Shown one piece after another: positions 17,789-26,248 of a stretch of 64,000 nucleotides of DNA (within the stretch, counting starts at the first letter, position 1; each line of letters opens with the position of its first letter). Made by a program: the position numbers and the translations under genes. Below the pieces are notes generated by a model. That model was not told the DNA's origin and searched no databases. It saw only the letters and a program-made list of their open reading frames with translations. Origin of the DNA: Sphingobium sp. AS12 (GTDB lineage: Bacteria > Pseudomonadota > Alphaproteobacteria > Sphingomonadales > Sphingomonadaceae); contig NZ_JAHRGM010000076.1 of assembly GCF_019097845.1 (NCBI RefSeq), forward strand, positions 124,001 through 188,000, written 5' to 3'.

Positions 17789-18912
17789 GCCATGATGCTC
17801 CTGTCGGGGGTGGCGACCGGCGCGGGCAGATAGGTGCGCGCATAACGGTGGCCGAGCCGGGTCAATATTTCGTAGCTGATCGTGCCGGCCTGCGCCGCGA
17901 CATCGTCGATCGTCTGGTTCGGGCCGATCAGTTCGACCGGGGCGCCGGCACGGAGCACAGCATCAGGCATGTCGGTGACATCGAGCGCCATACTGTCCAT
18001 CGATACCCGCCCGACGATCGGCACACGCACCCCGGCAATATAGGCGCTGCCCCGGTTGCTCAGATGGCGCGGCCAGCCATCGGCATAGCCGACCGACACG
18101 GTCGCGACGCGCGAAGGGCGATCGAAACGGTGAGTCAGGCCATAGCCGACCCCTGCCCCAGCATCGACGGTGCGCAACTGGACGATAGTGGCATCGAGCG
18201 CGACGACGGGCTGCATCGGGTTGGGCTGGCCATGCGGTGCGCCACCATAGAGGGCGATTCCGGCGCGGACGATATCGCCATGCCCCACGCCTGCCGTCAT
18301 CGCGCCGCCCGAATTGTCAATCGAGCGCGGGACGCCGGGAAACTGGTGGGCGATGGCGTTGAACGTGGTGCGCTGTTGCACGTTGAACCCGTCATCGGGA
18401 TCATCGGCGCAGGCGAGGTGGGTCATGACCAGCAGCAGGTCGATACCAGCCAGCCGCTCCGGCGACACGCGCAGGGTTGCAAGGTCATCCGCGGTCAGGC
18501 CGAGACGGGCCATGCCGCTGTCGACCTGGATCACGCCGGGCAGGGCGCGGTGCAGTGTGCGGGCAAGCGCGGCCCAGCCGTCGATCTGCTCCAGCGAATT
18601 GAGGATCGGGACCGCACCGATCGCGGCACAATCGGCTTCCGTGCCGGGATAGAGACCGTTGAGGACGTACAGGGTCGCATCGGACGGCAGATGCGGTTGC
18701 AAGGTTGCCGCTTCGCACAGATGGGCGACGAAGAAGTGGCGGCAGCCTGCGGCATATAGAGATGTCGATACCGGGACGGCACCCAGGCCATAGGCGTCAG
18801 CCTTGACCACGCCAGCCACACTGGCGGGCGCAACCTGCTGGGCGATCAATCGATAATTGGCCACCAGCGCGCCAAGGTCGATGCGCAAGCGTCCCGCCGT
18901 CCCATGCTGCAT
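17785..18912 (-). CDS. alr: Alanine racemase (catabolic)
   Basis: A PLP enzyme of 375 residues that interconverts L- and D-alanine. The PLP lysine lies in [15 protein letters not shown] near residue 38, and the Tyr base in [20 protein letters not shown] 18912 is chosen because GGGAAGGGA sits about 6 nt upstream; ATG 18918 lies too close to it. Coupling to dadA argues for a catabolic (DadX-like) role feeding D-alanine to DadA rather than only cell wall synthesis. Confidence 0.92.
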   Translation of the reverse strand: MQHGTAGRLRIDLGALVANYRLIAQQVAPASVAGVVKADAYGLGAVPVSTSLYAAGCRHFFVAHLCEAATLQPHLPSDATLYVLNGLYPGTEADCAAIGAVPILNSLEQIDGWAALARTLHRALPGVIQVDSGMARLGLTADDLATLRVSPERLAGIDLLLVMTHLACADDPDDGFNVQQRTTFNAIAHQFPGVPRSIDNSGGAMTAGVGHGDIVRAGIALYGGAPHGQPNPMQPVVALDATIVQLRTVDAGAGVGYGLTHRFDRPSRVATVSVGYADGWPRHLSNRGSAYIAGVRVPIVGRVSMDSMALDVTDMPDAVLRAGAPVELIGPNQTIDDVAAQAGTISYEILTRLGHRYARTYLPAPVATPDRSIMA

Positions 18913-19035
18913 GGCCATTCCCTTCCCGATGCGCCAGCATGATAAAACACGTTTGTGCGAATATCCATGCAATCAGCAGATGATCATTCGATACTTTCCG
19001 CTTATATAGCATATCGTTTCAGTGGATTTGAACAT
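18913..19035. promoter_or_regulatory. Divergent alr / lrp control region
   Basis: A 123-bp AT-enriched gap between divergent genes. It holds the perfect palindrome ATGATCAT (18980-18987) and the dyad CGATA (18989-18993) / TATCG (19012-19016) flanking TTATATAGC. Lrp/AsnC regulators usually bind such degenerate AT-rich dyads next to their own gene. No confident -35/-10 pair could be assigned. Confidence 0.4.
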
Positions 19036-19500
19036 ATGGCCATGTCCTTCGACAATATGGATCGCGCGATCCTGCGCCTGCTCAAGCTGAACGCGCGGCG
19101 ATCCAATGCCGAGATCGCGGCGGAGGTCGGCCTGTCACCGTCTGCCTGCCACCGGCGTATCCGCCAACTGGAAGCGGGGGGTTATATTCGTGGCTATACG
19201 GTGGTCGCAGGGGGACGGGACGATAATAGCCTGGTCAATGTGCTGGTCCAGGTGACGCTGGATCGGCAGACCGAGGATCATCTCGCCCGCTTTGAACATG
19301 CGGTGCGGCAATGCCCGGAAATCCGCGAATGTTTCCTGATGACCGGCGCGGTCGATTATTGGCTGCGGGTGGAGGCGGACAGCGTCGACGCCTATGAACG
19401 CATCCATAGCGAAATATTGTCGCGTATGCCCGGCGTCACCCGGATCAATTCCAGCATCGCCATGCGCGACGCGCTGCGCCCGCGCCGTAACAAGGGATGA
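19036..19500 (+). CDS. Lrp/AsnC-family regulator
   Basis: A 154-residue leucine-responsive-type regulator. MDRAILRLLKLNARRSNAEIAAEVGLSPSACHRRIRQLEAGGYI is the AsnC helix-turn-helix (residues ~6-50, cited in part), and the rest is the RAM ligand/oligomerisation domain (CPEIRECFLMTGAVDYWLRVE). Being divergent from alr-dadA-ridA, it most likely activates that operon in response to alanine, as DadR does. ATG 19036 is preceded by GGA at 9 nt; ATG 19042 two codons later is an equal alternative. Confidence 0.88.
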   Translation: MAMSFDNMDRAILRLLKLNARRSNAEIAAEVGLSPSACHRRIRQLEAGGYIRGYTVVAGGRDDNSLVNVLVQVTLDRQTEDHLARFEHAVRQCPEIRECFLMTGAVDYWLRVEADSVDAYERIHSEILSRMPGVTRINSSIAMRDALRPRRNKG

Positions 19501-19596
19501 TCAGCCCGCGCGAATTTCTGTCGCTGGAGCATCCGGCCGAGGGGCGATTTCCGGCGCGCGGCCATGTCGCCATTATAGTAGGGTAAGCGATCTCAC

Positions 19597-20268
19597 CTAG
19601 CGAAAGCCGATTGCCCAGACGCAGGCGGCGGCGATGAGCAGGCCGGCAAGCGCTTTCCAGGCTGACCCGGAGGGAAGATCATTTGTCTCCTCAACCGGCA
19701 TGGTGCCGCGGCCGTGGATCATCGGGCCGATCAGATTGTGGCGCAGGCGCAGCAGATAATAGAGGATCGCAACGATGTGAAGCGCGACCAGCGCGAGGAG
19801 CAGGTTGAACAACAGGCCGTGCAGATCAGCGGCGACGCGCCCCTGATCAAAGCTGACATAGTTTGCGAGAGGACCCGATTCCAGACCGTCCACATCCACG
19901 GCAAACAGGCCTGCCGTCACCATCGCCACCAGGCTGACGAGCATCAGCAATACGCTCCAGCCGCCGACCGGATTATGACCTGCCGTGGCGCGATAAGGGC
20001 GTGTCCTGAGATGGCCCAAATAGGCGAAGGCAGCGCGCGGGCTGCGCACGAAATGGCCGAAACGCGCCGTCCCACTGCCCACAAAGCCCCAATAGAGGCG
20101 AAAGATCAGCAGGAAGAGAATAGCGTAGCCCGACAGGCGGTGCCATTCCATCTCATGCCGCTCGCCGCTCCACCAGGAAAAGCCCAGCAGGGCGACGAGC
20201 AGCCAGTGAAATAGCCGGATATAGATATCCCAGACAAGCAGGCGGCGCGATGGGGCGTCGGTCGACAT
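19597..20268 (-). CDS. Cytochrome b561 domain protein
   Basis: A 223-residue integral membrane di-heme cytochrome b. TM1 contains YIRLFHWLLVALLGF, then EWHRLSGYAILFLLIFRLYWGF, LLMLVSLVAMVTAGLFAVDVD, and LHGLLFNLLLALVALHIVAILYY with two His. The four His positions (in TM1, TM2 and the last helix) fit bis-His heme ligation as in Ni/Fe-hydrogenase cytochrome b and b561 families. A fifth helix lies at the C-terminus (ALAGLLIAAACVWAIGF). It is the last gene of the minus-strand cytochrome operon and could connect the quinone pool with the periplasmic c-type cytochromes upstream (inference). Confidence 0.86.
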   Translation of the reverse strand: MSTDAPSRRLLVWDIYIRLFHWLLVALLGFSWWSGERHEMEWHRLSGYAILFLLIFRLYWGFVGSGTARFGHFVRSPRAAFAYLGHLRTRPYRATAGHNPVGGWSVLLMLVSLVAMVTAGLFAVDVDGLESGPLANYVSFDQGRVAADLHGLLFNLLLALVALHIVAILYYLLRLRHNLIGPMIHGRGTMPVEETNDLPSGSAWKALAGLLIAAACVWAIGFR

Positions 20269-20279
20269 GGCGGGATCGT

Positions 20280-20777
20280 TCAGCTGTCGGCGCGGAACTG
20301 GCGATGGCAGGCGGCGCAGGTGGCCCCGGTCGCCTTGGCCTGCGCGCGGATGGCATCGGCAGTGCCGCTGTTGGCGGTGGATACCAGCTTGCCGGATTCG
20401 GCGATCAGTTTCGCCATCTGTCCGTCAAAGATCGCGCGATCGGTCCAGATATTGGGGAGCGCGTCGGTGGGTACGCCCGCCGTCGGGCCGCTGCCCGCCG
20501 GGAAGAGCCGGGGTTGTTCGCGCGCAGTGGCGGCGATCATCTGCGCCGCAGCGACCATCGTGGCTTTCACCGGGGTGCCGCTTTTGAGCTGGTCGTTCAG
20601 CGCCTTCATTGCCGCGCCCATTTTCTTGTAGCCCGCCTGGCGCGCGGCTATCGCAGCTTTGGGCGCGGGCGCTGCGGCGGGGGCAGCGGTCAATGATCCC
20701 GCCAGCATGGGCAGCGCGACGAGAGAAATACCCAACAGCGCGAGCATCGGGCGGCGGAAAGCTGGCGATATGGTCAT
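20280..20777 (-). CDS. Cytochrome c' (class II c-type cytochrome)
   Basis: A 165-residue periplasmic protein with a signal peptide (MLALLGISLVALPMLAGSLTA) and a four-helix cytochrome c' fold ending in CAACH (Cys-x-x-Cys-His heme motif) eight residues from its end, the typical place for class II cytochromes. FDGQMAKLIAESGKLVS and AIRAQAKATGATCAACHRQFR are family-like. A TTG at 20810 overlapping the ankyrin stop would add 11 residues; I prefer ATG 20777. Electron transfer with the DUF1592 heme protein and cytochrome b is an inference from the operon. Confidence 0.85.
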   Translation of the reverse strand: MTISPAFRRPMLALLGISLVALPMLAGSLTAAPAAAPAPKAAIAARQAGYKKMGAAMKALNDQLKSGTPVKATMVAAAQMIAATAREQPRLFPAGSGPTAGVPTDALPNIWTDRAIFDGQMAKLIAESGKLVSTANSGTADAIRAQAKATGATCAACHRQFRADS

Positions 20778-20806
20778 GCGATGATCTACCCTGCGTGTTT
20801 TGCTGT

Positions 20807-22174
20807 TCAATGTTCAGGAACGGTCTGCGGCGCGGCGCCCGCCATCTTCACCGACGTCTTGTCGGGAAAGACGGTGCGAAAAATCTGTTTCACTTGCGTG
20901 AGGCCGCCGTCGGCCATCTGGGCGGCGGTCGCGCCATATTTGCTGGGGATGTCGGTGCGCGCGCCATGGGCTGCGAGGATTTTCAGCATCGCTTCCAGCT
21001 CCGGCTGGACACCGCCAGCCACCAGCCAGTGAAGCGCGGTCATGAAATTTGCCCCAGCGACATTCACGTCGGGTGCCAGCGACAGGGCATAGTCGAGCGT
21101 CGCTGCGCTGCCCCCGCGCGCGGCCGCCAGCACGACGTTGGTGCCGTCCGCCGTGACGAAGCGGGGGTCGGCCCCGGCGGCCAGCAACAATGCCATCGCA
21201 TCCTTGCGGCCATTGGCGGCGGCGATCAGCAGCGGCGGCGTGGGGGGCACGGGCGGCGGGGGAACGCCGAAATTGGCTTCGGTCACCCATGTGATCCGCG
21301 ATGGACCGGTCAGGCCGTTGGGATCAGCGCCCTTGGCCAGCAGCAGGCGGATGAGATTGATGTCTCCGCCCGCTGCGGCACCATGGAGCAATTGCTCCCC
21401 GGTCCTGTCCCGCTCAACCACGTCCACGCCATGCGGCACCAACAGAGCGGCGGCCGCGTAATTTTTCTGATAGAGCGCAAGCTGGGCGGCGCTGGTGTTT
21501 TCCGGGCCGCGATAGGCGCTGTCCGCGCCCGCGGCGAGCAGTGCCTGCGTGGCCGAGACAACGTCGCTCTTGATCGCGAAGAATAGAGGCGTGAAGCCGC
21601 CCTTCGACACGCAGTTGGGATTTGCGCCAGCCTTTAGCAACAAGGCAATCGCTTCGGTCCGTCCGGCGGCGGCAGCCCACATCAGCGGCGTCTGGCCGCG
21701 ACTGTCGATCCGGTCTGGGGCCGCGCCCATGGCCAGCATCCGTGCGACGGCGTCGGCGGGACCATAGCGGGCGCAGACGGCGAGCGGGGTCGTGCCGTCC
21801 GCCCGCGCCACGCGGACATCGGCGCGCGCGTCGAGCAATTGCGCGACGATTGCTGGCTCCCCCAGTTCGCAGGCGAGCGCCAGCGGCGTCACGCCGTCCT
21901 GATCGGCGCTGTTGACGCTGGCGCGCGCCGTCAGCAGCGCGGCGACAATGGCCGGATTCTGGACGTTCACTGCCCAACTGAGCGGCGTCGCGCCGAAGGC
22001 CAGCCTTTGGTCTGGATCGGCCCGCTCGGCCAGCGCTGCCTCAACCCCCGCCACGTCATTCGCGACGATCGCCCGCGCCAGCCCTTCGTCCTTCTGCGGC
22101 GCACGCGCCTGCGCCATGCCGCAACCGGCCAGCAGTGCCAGCAGGGCAAGGAATGGGCGGGCGCGATCAGGCAC
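20807..22174 (-). CDS. Ankyrin-repeat lipoprotein
   Basis: A 455-residue protein with a lipoprotein signal (LLALLAGC, Cys 18), so probably anchored in the outer or inner membrane facing the periplasm. It then has at least eight ankyrin repeats, seen as DGVTPLALACELGEPAIVAQLLDARADV, GQTPLMWAAAAGRTEAIALLLKAGANPN and similar units (each given in part). GVPPPPVPPTPPLL is a proline hinge between repeats. GTG 22174 overlaps the DUF1552 stop by 8 nt, and the stop overlaps the region of the next start. Ankyrin proteins bind partners; here the likely partner is the exported DUF1552/DUF1592 pair. Confidence 0.88.
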   Translation of the reverse strand: MPDRARPFLALLALLAGCGMAQARAPQKDEGLARAIVANDVAGVEAALAERADPDQRLAFGATPLSWAVNVQNPAIVAALLTARASVNSADQDGVTPLALACELGEPAIVAQLLDARADVRVARADGTTPLAVCARYGPADAVARMLAMGAAPDRIDSRGQTPLMWAAAAGRTEAIALLLKAGANPNCVSKGGFTPLFFAIKSDVVSATQALLAAGADSAYRGPENTSAAQLALYQKNYAAAALLVPHGVDVVERDRTGEQLLHGAAAGGDINLIRLLLAKGADPNGLTGPSRITWVTEANFGVPPPPVPPTPPLLIAAANGRKDAMALLLAAGADPRFVTADGTNVVLAAARGGSAATLDYALSLAPDVNVAGANFMTALHWLVAGGVQPELEAMLKILAAHGARTDIPSKYGATAAQMADGGLTQVKQIFRTVFPDKTSVKMAGAAPQTVPEH

Positions 22175-23507
22175 TGGTCAGCGCCGTGAACGGGCCGTCA
22201 CTGTCGCCGAAGCGGGTCGCTGGCACATCAAGCACATGCAGCGCGCTCAGCAGCAGATTGGACATGGTCGTGCCCTTTGGCGCGACGATATGCCGGTCGC
22301 CCGGCACCAGCCCGCCTGCGACGATGACGGGCAGGTCCATATGATCATGCTCATTGGGATCGCCAAAGGCCGATCCGCGCAGCACGAGGGTCCGGTCCAG
22401 CAGCGATCCTTCGCCGTCCTTTACCGCCTTCATCCGGTCCAGATAATAAGCGAAATATTCCATATGATGCCGGTTGATGCGCGCCAGCTTCGCCATTTTT
22501 TCCGGGTTGTTGCCATGATGGCTGAGCATATGATGCGAATCCGGCACGCCGATTTCGGGATAGGTGCGGTTGCTGAGTTCGCGGCCGATCATGAAGCTGC
22601 CGATACGGGTGATGTCGGCCTGCATCGCCAACACCTGAAGGTCGATCATCAGACGGACATGCGCGTCGAAACTGTCGGGGATGCCTGCAGGCCGTTCCAG
22701 ACCGGCGCTTTGGGCGCCGCCGCCCGACGCGATGGCGCGCTGGATGCGACGTTCGATGTCGCGGGTCGCTTCCAGATATTCGTCGAGCTTGTGGCGGTCC
22801 TCCATCCCCAGCACGCCGCTCAGCCGGGCGCTGTCATCCATCACGAAATCGAGGATACTCGATTGCCGCCGCAACTGGGCCAGGCGGCTTTTGGCGTCCA
22901 GCGCGTCGCCATCGCCGAACAATCGCTCGAACACGTCGCGCGGATTGGCGGTGACGGGCAGTGGCACGGTGGGGTTCCGCCAGCTGATGCCGTTGGTGTA
23001 GGCGCAGCTATAGCCGATGTCGCAACTGCCGAGCAGGCTGGCCTGGTCGATGCCCAGTTCCAGCGAGCTGAGCTGGGTCGCGTCGCCCAGATGATCGGCA
23101 TAGGCCTGATCGACCGAAATACCGCAGCGTATGTCGGTCCCCTCGGTCTGACGGACATGGACCCCGGTGATGAAGGCGGGGCAGGAGCGGCCATGTCCGG
23201 CGGGACGGTCCCCCATCGCGGCGGCGCTGGGGTGGCCAAGGCCGGTGACGACGCTGATCTGCGCGCGATGCGGCGCCAGCGGCTCCAGCGTGGGCGGCAG
23301 CGTGAAGCCCGGTCCCTGCGTCGCGGGCAGAAACTGGTTCATCATCATGCCGTTGGGGGAATAGAATATCTGGAGCCGCTTGGGCCGGGCCGCGACGTCG
23401 GCGGCCTTCGCCGATGGCATCATCGCTTCCAGAAATGGCAGCGCCATGGTCGTGCCTGCGCCGCGCAACAGGGTACGGCGGCTAAGCGGTTTGCGCAGGA
23501 TGATCAT
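22167..23507 (-). CDS. DUF1552 protein, Tat-exported
   Basis: A 446-residue protein of unknown function. The N-terminus KPLSRRTLLRGAGTTMALPF is a twin-arginine signal (SRRTLLR), so the protein is folded before export, often meaning a cofactor or metal. The rest fits DUF1552: FYSPNGMMMNQFLPA, PAGHGRSCPAFITGVHV, SVDQAYADHLGD, PDSHHMLSHHGNNPEKM and HDHMDLPVIVAGGL. The His-rich LSHHGNNPEK and NEHDHMD segments hint at metal binding like the sulfatase/alkaline phosphatase fold. GGGGAG precedes ATG 23507. It is 10 bp from the DUF1592 gene, and this pairing is widespread in planctomycetes and rarer in proteobacteria. Confidence 0.88.
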   Translation of the reverse strand: MIILRKPLSRRTLLRGAGTTMALPFLEAMMPSAKAADVAARPKRLQIFYSPNGMMMNQFLPATQGPGFTLPPTLEPLAPHRAQISVVTGLGHPSAAAMGDRPAGHGRSCPAFITGVHVRQTEGTDIRCGISVDQAYADHLGDATQLSSLELGIDQASLLGSCDIGYSCAYTNGISWRNPTVPLPVTANPRDVFERLFGDGDALDAKSRLAQLRRQSSILDFVMDDSARLSGVLGMEDRHKLDEYLEATRDIERRIQRAIASGGGAQSAGLERPAGIPDSFDAHVRLMIDLQVLAMQADITRIGSFMIGRELSNRTYPEIGVPDSHHMLSHHGNNPEKMAKLARINRHHMEYFAYYLDRMKAVKDGEGSLLDRTLVLRGSAFGDPNEHDHMDLPVIVAGGLVPGDRHIVAPKGTTMSNLLLSALHVLDVPATRFGDSDGPFTALTSA

Positions 23508-23517
23508 CTTGCTCCCC

Positions 23518-25950
23518 TCATTGACCGGTTGTCCTTCGCAGGGTGAAGGGCGCGCTATGCACGATCCCCTTGATGACTGTCTGGATGCGATAGCCATCAG
23601 CGGCAGCGCTGCGGCCGATGGTGCGGATGGCGGGCATGTCGCGCGCCTCCACCCCGCGGGCCAGCGCATAGGTCAGCAGCCTTTCGGTAAAGGCGCTGGC
23701 GAACTCGTCCTTTTGCGTCAGCAATATCCGCTTCAGTCCCGAAAGCCCGGCAAATTGGGTGCCATCGGGCATCCGCGCCGACACGTCGATGGGCTGGCCC
23801 GCATCCTTTTGCCGGAAAGCGCCGATCGCGTCGAAATTTTCGAGGCTAAAGCCCAGCGGGTCCATCTTCACATGGCAGGCGGCACAGGCCGGGCTTTTGC
23901 GATGCAGCTCCAACTGCTCGCGCGCGGTCAGCAGGCGGCCGTCATGCTTGTCCTGCAAGGCGGGCACATCGGGCGGCGGCGGGGGTGGCGAGGCGGCGAG
24001 CAGATTGTCGAGAATCCACTTGCCCCGCTTCACGACGGACGTGTGATTGCCATAGGAGGTGACGGTGAGAATGCTCGCCTGCCCCAGCAACCCGCCACGA
24101 TTGGACGCCGGGTCCAGGCTGACCCGGCGCATGGCGGTGCCGGTGACGCCGCCAATGCCATAATGCTCGGCCAGCCGCTGGTTGAGGAATGTATAGTCCG
24201 CCGCGATGAAATCCAGCAGGCTGCGGTTGGTGCGCAGAACATAGCTGAAGAACATTTCCGTCTCGCGCGCCATGGCGCTGCGCAAACGGGTGTCGAATTT
24301 GGGAAAAACGGTGATGTCGGGGCGCTGCTGGTCCAGATTGCGCAGATAGAGCCACTGGCCCGCGAAATTGCTGGTCAGCGCCTGCGCGCGCGGATCGGCG
24401 AGCATCCGCGTGACTTGCGCGTCCATGACACCCGGCTTCTGTAGCTGTCCGGTTTCGGCCAGATGCAACAGGGTTTCATCGGGGATGCTGCTCCACAGGA
24501 AGAAGGACAGGCGCGAGGCAAGTTCAAGGTCGGTCAGGCGACGGACGCCGCCCGCCTTGCTACCCGGCGGATCCCGTTCGACCAGAAACAGGAAGTGCGG
24601 CGACACAAGAATCGCCTCCACCGCCGCCTCCACCCCATGTTCAAAGTCCGACTGGGCACGCTCGGTCGCATAGACCCGCATCAGCGGGGTCAGGTCGCTG
24701 TCGGTCACCGGACGGCGATAGGCGCGGCGGGCAAGCGACGCGACGATCTGCCGGGCACAGCTTGTTTCGGCGGTGGTGCGCGCGGGCTTGCACAGGTAGA
24801 TGCGATCGCGGCTGGGCGTTCTGCCGACGCCCTTGGGTGAAAATGGCCCGGCCACGTCGATCTGGAGGACGTCGCGGGGAAAATTCTGCTGCGAATAGCG
24901 CGGCGACATGCGGTAGGATGGGACGTCGATCGACTTGACGCGCACGCCATCGACCGAAACGTCCATGGGCAACATCACCGGCGGGGCGGTCGGCACCGGC
25001 ACCTTGTCGAGATCGTTGCGCAGCGTCTGGACGCTTTCGTCGGGCGCGATCTGGCGGCGGAAGGACAGGCCGATGACATGCGCCCCGGCTTTCAGCGGCA
25101 CGCGGACGCTGACCTTGTCCTCCTTCTGCCGGTCGGTTTCATTATTGGTGTTGGCGTTCAGCCAGCCGCTGATCTCGTAGGTCGCATCGTAACGGGCATA
25201 ATAGGTGAACGCCCCGCCGCCGCGCGAACCGAGCGGCAGGTCGTCGCTGGCACGTTCATTATAGGCGGGGCGACCGGCGTTCATGACCGATCCATCCTTG
25301 GGCACTTCATAGGATGTGACGAATTCCCGCCGGGACGTGAGGCCGGTCGCCATGCGCCCGACCTTTCCCGCGACCGCGATATAACGGTCCATCAAAGTCG
25401 GCGAGACGCTGAGGACATCGGCGATATTGTCGAAGCCATAGCCCGAATTATCCTGCGGCAATTCGCGGCTGACATCGACCTTGAGCGCCAGCAGGTCGCG
25501 AACGGCATTGGCATATTCGACGCGGTTCAGGCGGCGGATGGTGGCGCGGCCGGGATCGGGATGCTGGGCGGCATAGGCATCCAGCCCGTTTTCCAGCCAC
25601 TGGACGAAGGCGGCCCTGGCAGCAGGCGTCGGCTGCGGCTTGTTAAGCGGCGGCATTTCGCCCTGACGGGTGCGGCGCAGCACCTTTTCCCAGATGTCCA
25701 TATTCGTGCCGTGCAGCAGATCGCCATTGCGCACATCGTCGAGCGACAGGTTGGCGATCTTGTCGCTATCGTTGTGGCAGCGTGCGCAATAGTCGCCCAG
25801 GATCGCTGGTGTAGCGTCGGGCGCAGTGTTGGCAGCAGCGGTGGGCAGTGGCGGCACCTCGTCAGGCCGCGCCAGAACCGACGCTGCCGCCGCCAGCGCA
25901 CTGAGCGCCAGGATGCAACTGGGCAAAGTCGGATGCCAGTTCAGGCCCAT
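23518..25950 (-). CDS. DUF1592/DUF1588 cytochrome c domain protein (planctomycete-type)
   Basis: An 810-residue exported protein with a signal peptide (residues ~1-27) and two c-type heme sites: CARCH near residue 55 in ILGDYCARCHNDSDKI, and CAACH near 705 in SPACAACHVKMDPLGFSLENFD. Between them lie the DUF1587 (LNRVEYANAVRDLLAL), DUF1595/DUF1592 (FLWSSIPDETLLHLAETGQL) and DUF1588 (NRGGLLGQASILTVTSYGNHTSVVKRG, cited in part) modules. It is the first gene of the cytochrome operon. A periplasmic redox enzyme is plausible; nothing in the sequence names the substrate. Confidence 0.9.
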   Translation of the reverse strand: MGLNWHPTLPSCILALSALAAAASVLARPDEVPPLPTAAANTAPDATPAILGDYCARCHNDSDKIANLSLDDVRNGDLLHGTNMDIWEKVLRRTRQGEMPPLNKPQPTPAARAAFVQWLENGLDAYAAQHPDPGRATIRRLNRVEYANAVRDLLALKVDVSRELPQDNSGYGFDNIADVLSVSPTLMDRYIAVAGKVGRMATGLTSRREFVTSYEVPKDGSVMNAGRPAYNERASDDLPLGSRGGGAFTYYARYDATYEISGWLNANTNNETDRQKEDKVSVRVPLKAGAHVIGLSFRRQIAPDESVQTLRNDLDKVPVPTAPPVMLPMDVSVDGVRVKSIDVPSYRMSPRYSQQNFPRDVLQIDVAGPFSPKGVGRTPSRDRIYLCKPARTTAETSCARQIVASLARRAYRRPVTDSDLTPLMRVYATERAQSDFEHGVEAAVEAILVSPHFLFLVERDPPGSKAGGVRRLTDLELASRLSFFLWSSIPDETLLHLAETGQLQKPGVMDAQVTRMLADPRAQALTSNFAGQWLYLRNLDQQRPDITVFPKFDTRLRSAMARETEMFFSYVLRTNRSLLDFIAADYTFLNQRLAEHYGIGGVTGTAMRRVSLDPASNRGGLLGQASILTVTSYGNHTSVVKRGKWILDNLLAASPPPPPPDVPALQDKHDGRLLTAREQLELHRKSPACAACHVKMDPLGFSLENFDAIGAFRQKDAGQPIDVSARMPDGTQFAGLSGLKRILLTQKDEFASAFTERLLTYALARGVEARDMPAIRTIGRSAAADGYRIQTVIKGIVHSAPFTLRRTTGQ

Positions 25951-26248
25951 TCATTACCATCCCATATCCCGCGAGCAGTCGTGCGCCGCCCCCTTCACCC
26001 TGCCATGACGTTCGGCGGCTCATCGTCCGCCGTGCGTCCATGCAAAATCGGGTATGATCCTGGGCCTATGGCGGATTCCGCCTTGCGTCCATTGCCGTTA
26101 ACGGAACGGCGGAATCGCAAAATTAGGCCACCCCGGTGAGCCGCCCCGTACGTCAGAGCGCTCTGATTTTCGCAACGGGACGTCCACAATATCGTCATTG
26201 AACATTGCAGGCGTCGTCGCCAGAAGGACCGCGAAACGGGGGATCTAT
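25951..26248. promoter_or_regulatory. Divergent control region with several palindromes
   Basis: This 298-bp gap separates the DUF1592 gene and the secreted deaminase gene. It holds three perfect or near-perfect dyads: GGCGGA-T-TCCGCC (26070-26082), CCGTTAACGG (26095-26104) and the 14-bp palindrome TCAGAGCGCTCTGA (26153-26166) followed by TTTT. No gene and no confident sigma-70 promoter was recognised; the palindromes are candidate operators. Confidence 0.45.

Noticed and set aside
21912..23546. Plus-strand open frame of ~544 codons
   Set aside because: Antisense of the DUF1552 and ankyrin genes, without recognisable domains.
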